Part shown: piece after piece, positions 1 through 5,249 of the stretch
How the letters are laid out: every line of letters begins with the position of its first letter
Numbering within the stretch: the stretch's first letter is position 1
Assembly (NCBI GenBank): GCA_019314185.1
Contig: JAFCZU010000289.1
Span: 1 to 5,624, forward strand
DNA from: Deltaproteobacteria bacterium
Lineage (GTDB): Bacteria > Desulfobacterota > Desulfobacteria > Desulfobacterales > ETH-SRB1
Length of the DNA stretch: 5,624 nucleotides
Direction of reading: 5' to 3'
Program-made: the position numbers and the translations under genes
The notes under the pieces: generated by a model
Told to the model about the DNA's origin: nothing
Seen by the model: the letters and a program-made list of their open reading frames with translations, nothing else
Databases searched by the model: none

Positions 1-93
1 TGGTGGATACTTGACCCTTTTTTTATGACTGTATATTCTTGCATTATTTACCCCCCTGCTATTCTTTGTAAGAAATTGAAATATAATAAACAT

Positions 94-109
94 CTTTCAG
101 TACTGAAAG
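94..109. repeat. Perfect 16-base palindrome
   Basis: CTTTCAGTACTGAAAG reads the same on both strands. Its half-site CTGAAAG also occurs at 270-276, at 311-317 (as CTTTCAG) and just after the legC stop at 993-999. A palindromic operator or a repeat-element end are both possible; there is no adjacent gene whose promoter it would clearly control. Confidence 0.5.
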
Positions 110-121
110 CAAGAGAGAAAT

Positions 122-145
122 GGGCGTCAAATCTACGTTTGACCC
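122..145. repeat. GGGTCAAA-type imperfect hairpin (REP-like)
   Basis: Arms GGGCGTCAAA (122-131) and TTTGACCC (138-145) pair with one bulge around the six-base loop TCTACG. The motif resembles a second copy at 3464-3483. Short hairpins of this sort are the usual partners of REP-associated tyrosine transposases, and a dead one lies at 4253-5185. The link is inference. Confidence 0.4.
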
Positions 146-265
146 TTAGTCTATATACCAAGGAAACCAGAGGGGACACTCGGCGCGGGTGCCGGTTATA
201 ATGCATATAGTTCGTGGCTTGTAGTTCATAAGTGTTGGTGTTTGAAGAGCATGGCTCAAAGAATT

Positions 266-321
266 GAAGCTGAAAGTAAAGCATGTAAGATTAACACTTT
301 CCTCTTTGCCCTTTCAGCTTC
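266..321. repeat. 11-base perfect inverted repeat with 34-base spacer
   Basis: GAAGCTGAAAG at 266-276 is the exact reverse complement of CTTTCAGCTTC at 311-321. It lies directly downstream of the antitoxin stop (327-329) on the transcribed strand, so the RNA could form a stem of 11 pairs with a long loop. It lacks a T-run typical of an intrinsic terminator. A weak transcript-end structure or an element boundary are the alternatives. Confidence 0.5.
310..319. repeat. Left copy of 10-base direct repeat flanking the PIN module
   Basis: CCTTTCAGCT here recurs exactly at 992-1001. The two copies bracket the toxin and antitoxin genes (327-982). They could be a target-site duplication, a recombination footprint or coincidence involving a ribosome-binding site. 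Confidence 0.35.
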
Positions 322-326
322 TACGC

Positions 327-539
327 TCAAACAAAACCTTCCTTTTTCATATCCCGAATAATATCTTTTACTGTTTTTCCCTTAAATATCTTTTTGCGCA
401 GTTCAGTATAGTTGCCTTTACCGCGATCATAATCCAAAATAAATTTTAAAGCACTGGTCGGACCTAATTTTTCTGTCAAGGCTTCCCAACCCGCCCTCCT
501 AACCTCAGCAGGAGTCAGTTCATTCAATGGCATATTCAT
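327..539 (-). CDS. Small partner (putative antitoxin) of the PIN-domain toxin
   Basis: This 70-residue protein is most likely the antitoxin neutralising the PIN ribonuclease encoded just upstream. Its ATG overlaps the toxin stop as ATGA, and a strong GGGAGG (555-550) lies 10 bases before the start, inside the toxin 3' end, so translation is probably coupled. The central stretch AGWEALTEKLGPTSALKFIL (residues 16-35), followed by an Asp/Gly/Lys-rich turn and YTELRKKIF, matches a small-protein family I recognise as recurring beside PIN genes, without a firm family name. It has no membrane segment, and no clear DNA-binding motif is visible. The toxin-first gene order is the reverse of most VapBC pairs. 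A second in-frame ATG two codons on would also serve as start. The antitoxin role is inferred from context. Confidence 0.7.
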   Translation of the reverse strand: MNMPLNELTPAEVRRAGWEALTEKLGPTSALKFILDYDRGKGNYTELRKKIFKGKTVKDIIRDMKKEGFV

Positions 540-982
540 GTCTTAAATACCTCCCTTGATACAAAATCAATTACATTATAATATACAATCCCTATGTTAT
601 CAATCCGTTCCAGTTTTTTAATAAGATTATCATCACACATTACAAAAAAATCGGCTTTTGCTTTTTCAGCACATGCAATATGCACGGCATCCATACCCAT
701 CAGACCATACTTCTCAAACTCCAGAGATCTATCCAAAATGCCTTCATCACAGGATATATAATCTGTGGAATATCCCAACAAGTCTGATATCTTCAACATG
801 TTTTCGATATTTGGATTTTTGCTGTTTTCATATTCCAATGCAAACGAATTGATCAGATCAAATCGACCTTCGGATATCATCGACAGCAGCATAATGAAAA
901 TCCGAGCTTCAAGCATTATCCTCGGCTGACTCTGATCATCAAAGGGCCTGTTATAAACACACATATCAAGATATAATCTCAA
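536..982 (-). CDS. PIN-domain ribonuclease, VapC-like toxin
   Basis: A 148-residue single-domain PIN protein, expected to be a Mg2+-dependent RNase acting as the toxin of a type II pair. It begins with LYLDMCVYNRPF (first acidic residue D6). It continues with a helical stretch with E50/E52, the hallmark GMDAVHIACAEKAKADFFVMCDD with D98 and D117/D118, and a C-terminal strand IVYYNVIDF. All four acidic positions of the PIN active site are therefore present, and the length is normal. The start is TTG: AAAGGTGG (996-989) lies six bases upstream, and the protein begins with the first beta strand of the fold. It overlaps the downstream 70-residue partner by four bases. The start lies 18 bases after the original legC stop codon, so it may once have been translated with that gene. 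It looks intact, unlike the genes upstream. Confidence 0.85.
   Translation of the reverse strand: MRLYLDMCVYNRPFDDQSQPRIMLEARIFIMLLSMISEGRFDLINSFALEYENSKNPNIENMLKISDLLGYSTDYISCDEGILDRSLEFEKYGLMGMDAVHIACAEKAKADFFVMCDDNLIKKLERIDNIGIVYYNVIDFVSREVFKT
550..555 (-). promoter_or_regulatory. Ribosome-binding site of the antitoxin
   Basis: GGGAGG on the minus strand, 10 bases before the ATG at 539, supports the first of two nearby ATG codons. It lies inside the toxin gene, consistent with coupled translation. Confidence 0.6.
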
Positions 983-988
983 CTTCTT

Positions 989-996
989 CCACCTTT
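989..996 (-). promoter_or_regulatory. Ribosome-binding site that fixes the TTG start of the PIN gene
   Basis: AAAGGTGG on the minus strand is six bases before TTG at 982. No ATG with comparable spacing is available, and the next ATG (residue 7) would remove the first catalytic Asp. Confidence 0.65.
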
Positions 997-1001
997 CAGC
1001 T
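992..1001. repeat. Right copy of 10-base direct repeat flanking the PIN module
   Basis: CCTTTCAGCT, identical to 310-319. On the minus strand it begins at the last base of the legC stop codon (1003-1001) and contains part of the toxin ribosome-binding site. Confidence 0.35.
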
Positions 1002-1896
1002 CATATCCTTACACTACTCGGCAAATTCACGATCCTGTCCTGAAGCCATAGGGCGTTTTGCAAATCCCCTTTTTGACAATGTTTATACATTTTTAGATTT
1101 GACATTAATTGCCAAGTTCATCGTGAATATATTCCCATGAGTGGTTTACTTTTGCAGTGGTGGTAAGATGCTTTGCTCTATCTGCGAGAGCGTCGTCATT
1201 GGTAATAATGGCGCCACCACCGCCACAGGTGATTGTTTTGTTGCCATTAAAGCTCAAAACACCTGCTTTCCCAAAGGTTCCGCAATGCCGGGTTGAAATC
1301 CTGGAGCCGATGGATTCTGCCGCATCTTCCACAATGGGAATGTTCCATTGATCTGCCAAGTCAATTAACCGGCCCATCCTGCATGGATGGCCAAACGTGT
1401 GCATGGGAATTATGGCGGCAATGCGGTTGCCGATTGTTTTATTAAAGGCGTTCATTCCTCTTTTTTCAACATTTTGATCAAGGAATTGTTCCAGAGCATC
1501 GGGGCATAATCCAAGTGTATCACGATTGACATCAATAAATATGGGATAGGCATTATTGTAAGTTATGGCATTGGCCACAAAGGTCAGGGGCTGGGTTATT
1601 ACTTCATCACCGGCTTTCACTCCTGTTAGGCGTAGAGCAACCTGTAATGCCGCGGTTCCATTGACTGTAACAACCGCACGTTTAACGCTTAGATATGCGG
1701 CAAGGTCACGCTCAAATTTATTGACATATTCACCAATGCTGGACACAAATGTTGAATCAATTGCATCCAGCACATATTTCTTTTCATTGCCTATAAATCT
1801 GGGCGCATGCAACGGCACAGGGTTTTCATCAGGATAGAGGGATTTGATGAAATCAATAATCTTTGAAAATGAATTTGATGGTGTTTTTTTCATCAT
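1001..1896 (-). pseudogene. legC: LegC-type PLP-dependent sugar aminotransferase, internally deleted
   Basis: This is a DegT/DnrJ/EryC1 (LegC, NHT_00031-like) aminotransferase, which aminates C4 of the 4-keto-6-deoxy sugar nucleotide made by LegB. The continuous frame (1896-1105, 263 residues) holds the N-terminal PLP domain: VPLHAP and STFVSS near residues 27-53, NGTAAL (79-84), VEDAAES with D191 for the pyridine nitrogen, and SFNGNK with the PLP lysine K220. It then stops after DELGN. Two frames over, from about 1105 to the stop at 1003-1001, the DNA encodes MYKHCQKGDLQNALWLQ then DRIVNLPSSVRI, which is the usual C-terminus of this family. Full members have roughly 380 residues, so about 90 internal residues, including most of the C-terminal domain, have been deleted with a frame change. 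Activity is very unlikely. The start ATGATG has no good ribosome-binding site because a hexamer array lies just upstream. Confidence 0.88.
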
Positions 1897-1912
1897 AAAT
1901 TTAAGCTCGAAA

Positions 1913-2002
1913 GCTAAGACTGAGACTGAGGCTGAGACTGAGGCTGAGGCTGAGGCTGAGGTTGAGGTTGAGGTTGAGGTTGAAGTTGAGGTTGAGGTTG
2001 AA
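1913..2002. repeat. Hexamer array, left arm (15 units of GTTGAG/GCTGAG/ACTGAG)
   Basis: Fifteen contiguous six-base units on the plus strand. In order they are GCTAAG, ACTGAG twice, GCTGAG, ACTGAG, GCTGAG three times, GTTGAG three times, GTTGAA, GTTGAG twice and GTTGAA. The GTTGAG variants are nearest the four-helix gene and the GCTGAG/ACTGAG variants nearest legC. The array is the inverted counterpart of 2398-2433. Confidence 0.9.
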
Positions 2003-2015
2003 AAAAGATAAATCT

Positions 2016-2371
2016 TTAACTTTGAAATGATTTAAGAATTTTATTTAACTCGTGAATTAACTTACTGTATTCATCGAAAATAGTTTCTACTTTTACGGAA
2101 TTAAAATATTCTACCTTTTGACCATATAAAAGATGACTCTGAGTTTCATATGCAGAACCACGCGAAAACAGGTAAAATTGCTTTTATCTTTTTTTGTTTT
2201 TCGCCCGAATCCTTCCGCAATATTTCCAGAGACGCTATTTGCAGATCTTCTCAATTGCGAAGTCAGGCCATAATCTTCAGATCTTGGCAAACATGAAATG
2301 ATTTTGAATACTTCACCTGAAAGCTGAATCGCTTTTTGCCAAACAGGCATATCTTTGAAACTTTTATACAA
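2016..2371 (-). CDS. Four-helix-bundle protein (S23/IVS family), one-base frameshift
   Basis: A small four-helix-bundle protein of the family named after ORFs in 23S rRNA intervening sequences and related to Avd of diversity-generating retroelements. Its molecular role is unknown. Family signatures are YKSFKDMPVWQKAI near the start, YGLTSQLRRSANSVSGNIAEGFGR in the middle, and a third helix. The frame breaks after KDKSNF: a single T is missing from the run at 2177-2174. One frame over, the DNA continues as YLFSRGSAYETQSHLLYGQK and on through ELNKILKSFQS to TAA at 2018-2016, giving the normal length of about 118 residues. Without the fix, an aberrant 20-residue tail ends at 2111. I prefer the TTG start at 2371, with GGAGGT seven bases upstream, over the GTG at 2386. 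The missing base may be a sequencing error. Confidence 0.85.
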
Positions 2372-2378
2372 CCAAACT

Positions 2379-2384
2379 ACCTCC
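2379..2384 (-). promoter_or_regulatory. Ribosome-binding site that decides the four-helix gene start
   Basis: GGAGGT on the minus strand with seven bases to TTG at 2371. The upstream GTG at 2386 would place this site inside the coding region, so TTG is favoured. The neighbouring array is itself made of Shine-Dalgarno-like GAGGTT units. Confidence 0.6.
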
Positions 2385-2397
2385 ACCTCTCATCCTT

Positions 2398-2433
2398 AAC
2401 CTTAATCTCAACCTGAACCTCAACCTCAACCTA
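2398..2433. repeat. Hexamer array, right arm (six units of AACCTC type)
   Basis: On the plus strand the units are AACCTT, AATCTC, AACCTG, AACCTC, AACCTC, AACCTA. On the transcribed minus strand this reads as GAGGTT-type repeats starting with the legB TAG stop. It is complementary to the array at 1913-2002. Confidence 0.85.
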
Positions 2434-3422
2434 TACATTGTAGATATCTATTTTGTAACGTGACAGGTTTTCTAAGTTTGTAAACCAGTCAATGCTTTCT
2501 TTTAAGCCTTTTCCAGGGAATATTCAGGTAGAAAACCGGTTAATTCATGTATTTTGGTGTTATCACAACACAGCCGGAAAACTTCAGACTTTCCCGGACG
2601 CAGTCTTTGTTTGTCTGTGATAAATTCCACATCGGAATTCATTGTTTTTTTGATCAAATCCAGAGTATCACCCACAGAGATTTCAACTCCTGATCCAATG
2701 TTTATAACTTCGCCTATGGTCTTATCAGATTCTGCCAGGGCAATAAATCCACGGCATGTATCCAAAACATAATTAAAATCACGGGTAGGTGTTAAATCAC
2801 CCAGCTTGATCTGCTTTTTCCCGGCGGCAATCTGTCCGATTATGGTTGGAATAACAGCACGGGCGCTTTGACGAGGACCATAGGTATTAAAGGGTTTTGC
2901 AATGGTCACCGGCAAACCAAAGGCGTTGTGAAAGCTCATCGCCATTGCATCCGCCCCTATCTTGGTTGCACTGTATGGGGATTGTGGCTGCAATGGATGT
3001 TTTTCATCAATGGGAACATATTGTGCTGTGCCATAGACCTCAGATGTTGAAGTATGAATCACACGTTCGCACCCGTTTTCTTTGGCGGCCTGGCAAATAT
3101 TTAACGTGCCTTTTATATTGGTATCCACATAACTGTCCGGCGCAACATAAGAATAAGGAATGGCAATCAATGCGGCAAGGTGAAAAATAACATCAATATT
3201 CTTTGTAATCTCCTTACAAAAATGAGGATCACGCACATCACCAGATACAACTTCAATCTCGTCCATGCAATCAAGAGCTTCCAGCCATCCCCAGTAGTTA
3301 AAGGAATTGTAGTAGCTTAAGGCTTTAACTTTTGCGCCTTTTTGAACAAGCATCTCGGTGAGATGGGAACCTATGAAACCGTCGGCGCCGGTGACAAGGA
3401 TCTTTTTGTTTGAGAGATTCAT
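2431..3422 (-). CDS. legB: LegB-type NAD-dependent sugar-nucleotide 4,6-dehydratase, frameshifted near the end
   Basis: A short-chain extended dehydrogenase/epimerase of the EDH_00030/LegB group. It removes water from a GlcNAc nucleotide to give the 4-keto-6-deoxy sugar, the first dedicated step toward legionaminic-type nonulosonic acids. Visible features are the NAD-binding TGADGFIGSH (residues 11-20), SFNYWGWLE (40-48) typical of this subgroup, HLAAL (81-85), the serine/threonine segment TSTSEVYG (124-131), catalytic Y150 and K154 in SPYSATK, and TRDFNYV (213-219). The continuous frame ends at 2502 (306 residues). After LEK, reading one base back continues as GLKESIDWFTNL, ENLSRYKIDIYNV and TAG at 2433-2431, the normal family ending, giving 330 residues. 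One A is missing from the run at 2512-2509. The truncation removes only the last helix, so some activity might survive. The start lacks a strong ribosome-binding site. Confidence 0.9.
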
Positions 3423-3463
3423 AAATTATAACCTATTTGGCCTTAATGGTCTCCAAATTTAAT

Positions 3464-3483
3464 GGGGTAAATTTGTTTGACCC
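3464..3483. repeat. Second GGGTCAAA-type hairpin, between legB and cysC
   Basis: GGGGTAAA (3464-3471) and TTTGACCC (3476-3483) are near-complementary, with one bulge. The core GGGTCAAAC on the minus strand is shared with 122-145. It sits in the 87-base gap upstream of legB. It lacks the T-run of a terminator, so a REP-like element is more likely. Confidence 0.35.
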
Positions 3484-3509
3484 AAAAAAGTATAAATTTT
3501 TGGAACTTT

Positions 3510-4157
3510 TTATGATTTTATTTTTCCAGGCAAATCAATTTCTGGTTGAGACATTGCACTAATCAAACCCTGTTTTAGCAAAAATCTAATCACCTCATCC
3601 ACACATTGCTGCAAACCGAGTTTGTCTGTCTCAACAATAAGAGAGGGATGTTCCGGCTCTTCATAAGGATCTGAGATGCCTGTCATATTAGTAATCTCGC
3701 CCTCGCGAACTTTTTTGTAGAGGCCTTTTGGATCACGTTTTGCGCATACTTCAACACTACATTTGACATAAACTTCATAATAAGGCCAGTCAACCATTAA
3801 TTTACGCACATATTCCCGGCTTTGTTTATATGGTGCAATAAAAGCGGCAAAAACGAGCAGACCGGCATCCACCATAATTTTAGCTACTTCAGCAATACGC
3901 CGAATATTTTCTTTTCTGTCTTCAGGGCTTAAAGTCAGGTCCTTATTCAGGCCGGTTCTTATATTATCTCCGTCAAGCACATAGCTGCGCACACAAAGAC
4001 TGTACAGTTTTTCTTCAACCGCATGGGCCAGAGTGGATTTTCCGCTTCCTGACAGCCCTGTAAACCATAGCAGACCACCGTAGTGACCATTTAGCTGGTG
4101 CCGATCTGTGGTAGAAATAGATGATGGTGATGGAAAAATATTAGTGGGTGCTTTCAT
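3510..4157 (-). CDS. cysC: Adenylylsulfate (APS) kinase
   Basis: A cytosolic kinase that phosphorylates APS with ATP to make PAPS, the sulfate donor for assimilation and for sulfotransferases. The P-loop GLSGSGKST is at residues 34-42. LDGDNIR (61-67) binds APS, followed by RKENIRRIAEVAK (81-93), FIAPYKQSRE (106-115) and the lid-region GLYKKVREGE (145-154). GISDPYEEP (160-168) is also typical. With 215 residues it is full length, with a short N-terminal lead before the usual LNGHYGGLLWFTG. The serine often phosphorylated in this family (FISP) is alanine here (A108). No sulfurylase gene is adjacent. Lying upstream of legB on the same strand, it may feed sulfation of a surface glycan, but this is contextual. 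It appears intact. The ATG has only a weak ribosome-binding site. Confidence 0.93.
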   Translation of the reverse strand: MKAPTNIFPSPSSISTTDRHQLNGHYGGLLWFTGLSGSGKSTLAHAVEEKLYSLCVRSYVLDGDNIRTGLNKDLTLSPEDRKENIRRIAEVAKIMVDAGLLVFAAFIAPYKQSREYVRKLMVDWPYYEVYVKCSVEVCAKRDPKGLYKKVREGEITNMTGISDPYEEPEHPSLIVETDKLGLQQCVDEVIRFLLKQGLISAMSQPEIDLPGKIKS

Positions 4158-4252
4158 TTTTTTGTCACGAATTGCACAGGCTTGAAATCAGGATGGATAA
4201 ATCAATGCTTTTAAATTTACATGGGAGACAAGAGACATTTGTGAATTTAATT

Positions 4253-5185
4253 TCAAAGCTCTCTTTCCATATACCAGGCCGCAGCCATATCCAGGCCCTG
4301 AGTTACCGGGTGAGTAATGGTGAGTAATGGGGGACGCTGTTACATTGTGAAGTTATGCCAGATATTCTCCTATAACCCAATTCATCCACCGCCAGATAAC
4401 ATACCACTCCCCTCGCCTGGCTGAGGCAACGCTTCCGGCTTTTAGATATCAAATCCTTGACTCTGATCTCAAGTTTGGCGCATGGTCTCCCTTTTCACGT
4501 TCTCCTTTTTTTCTTCCTAAAAGACCTCTTTTATCGCCGCCCGAACTTCGGACTAATCCGCCACCTTGCAAGTCTTCACGCCTGCCTTGTTTTATCCCTT
4601 TTTCCACAAATTGTCGGTATCTTCGTCGGGCTTCTTTTAAACTTTTTCCAAAATACTGTAAAACATCTTCAACTGTCTTTTTTGCGAGAGATATGTTTCT
4701 GACAGGATCTTCAGCCCCAGTTAAATGGCCAACATTCGTTGGATTTAACGGGGTAAAGATTTTCTTATTATGTCTTTTTGATGGTTCAGGGATCAAGGGA
4801 TTCTTGCGTCGGCCGAGGATGGCGCTGTGGCCTGTCCATGGATATTTATCAAGAGATTTCAGATCTTCGACCAGCCTTGCTCTAAGTGGGTTCAGATGGA
4901 TGTATCGAATCAGTTCCAACAGGTAAGGGTCTTCTTCACAGACAACAGACTTATAACGGTTTTGAAAAAGATGTCCGCTTCGCCCATGACGAATGTTGAA
5001 TGTTAATGATTTGGGATCAGCACCCACGCGTAGCATTGGGTTTGCGTTTCCTCCAGGATCAGGGTCAGGCGTTCAAGAAATGAAGAGCGATCCTTGTCGT
5101 CCCAAAAGATTTTCCGGCGTTCAATTCCGCGGGCCATTACGTGTTGCAAGGCACCGGGAGCATCAAGTCTTGATTGGCGTGGCAT
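4253..5185 (-). pseudogene. REP-associated Y1 (IS200-like) tyrosine transposase, multiply broken
   Basis: The remains of a RAYT-type HUH single-strand transposase with a DnaA-like C-terminal extension, about 310 residues when whole. The N-terminal piece (5185-5003) runs from MPRQSRLDAPGALQHVMARG to AWVLIPNH, the first half of the HUH motif, then stops. In another frame it resumes at NIRHGRSGHLFQNRYKS (from about 4997) and runs through YIHLNPLRARLVEDL and EDVLQYFGKSLKEARRRYRQ to REKGD. About 27 codons carrying the second His and the catalytic Tyr region are gone. Near 4485 the frame changes again: LEIRVKDLISK and GVVCYLAVDELGYRR continue the extension, and a final piece, QGLDMAAAWYMEREL, ends at TGA 4255-4253. 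A 10-base tandem duplication lies in this last part. It cannot be active on its own. The last fragment is the least certain. Confidence 0.85.
4311..4330. repeat. 10-base tandem duplication inside the transposase remnant
   Basis: TGAGTAATGG occurs twice in a row (4311-4320 and 4321-4330). Ten bases is not a multiple of three, so one copy shifts the frame of the transposase tail. Confidence 0.7.
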
Positions 5186-5199
5186 AGGTTTTATTTATT

Positions 5200-5226
5200 G
5201 GACAGGATGAACAGGATTTTTTGGAT
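5200..5226. repeat. Short degenerate ACAGGAT repeat
   Basis: ACAGGAT occurs at 5202-5208 and 5211-5217, followed by TTTTTTGGAT ending at 5226. From memory, variants of this pattern (reverse strand ATCCTGTTCATCCTGTC) recur between genes in many bacterial genomes. It lies just before the transposase start and after the hicA gene. Confidence 0.4.
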
Positions 5227-5249
5227 TATTTTTACATTTTTTAATATCT

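Larger units (their letters stand above)
1..326. other. Gene-free stretch with palindromes, downstream of the PIN/antitoxin pair
   Basis: I see no credible gene here on either strand. The open frames are short, lack a ribosome-binding site and have low-complexity compositions unlike any family I recognise. The stretch holds a perfect 16-base palindrome (94-109), a GGGTCAAA-type hairpin (122-145) and one arm pair of an 11-base inverted repeat (266-276 with 311-321). A second copy of GGGTCAA, without an obvious partner arm, lies at 11-17 on the minus strand. It may be the decayed end of a mobile-element or repeat region. Confidence 0.6.
1913..2433 (-). mobile_element. Putative four-helix-bundle cassette bounded by inverted hexamer arrays
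   Basis: A block of about 520 bases consists of a short hexamer array, a four-helix-bundle gene and a longer complementary array. It sits between legB and legC, which are normally adjacent in nonulosonate operons. One edge coincides with the legB stop codon (TAG at 2433-2431, reading TAGGTTGAGG) and the other ends 16 bases before the legC ATG. In the transcript, GGUUGAGGUUGAGG of one arm can pair perfectly with the other. Mobility is inferred from position only; no transposase or target duplication is seen. Confidence 0.4.

Noticed and set aside
48..284. Minus-strand frame of 78 codons downstream of the antitoxin
   Set aside because: No ribosome-binding site, no recognisable family, and its span contains the palindrome and hairpin elements.
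264..449. Plus-strand frame of 61 codons
   Set aside because: It overlaps the antitoxin antisense and its composition is that of an AT-rich shadow frame.
1565..1837. Plus-strand frame of 90 codons inside legC
   Set aside because: Antisense shadow of a clearly recognised aminotransferase.
1913..2002. Hexamer array as a coding repeat (Glu-Val/Glu-Ala or Gln-Pro dipeptides)
   Set aside because: No start codon with a ribosome-binding site leads into it, and it fits better as a non-coding inverted array.
2016..2386. Avd of a diversity-generating retroelement
   Set aside because: No reverse transcriptase, template repeat or variable-repeat target is present in the window; a stand-alone four-helix protein is the simpler call.
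1913..2433. CRISPR array
   Set aside because: Repeats are six bases with no spacers, and there are no cas genes.
2897..3190. Plus-strand frame of 97 codons inside legB
   Set aside because: Antisense shadow of a clearly recognised dehydratase.
3427..3432. TATAAT directly upstream of legB as a promoter -10
   Set aside because: It lies a few bases before the ATG with no well-spaced -35, so it is probably chance in AT-rich DNA.
3464..3483. Intrinsic terminator between cysC and legB
   Set aside because: The stem is AT-rich and bulged, and there is no following T-run on the transcribed strand.
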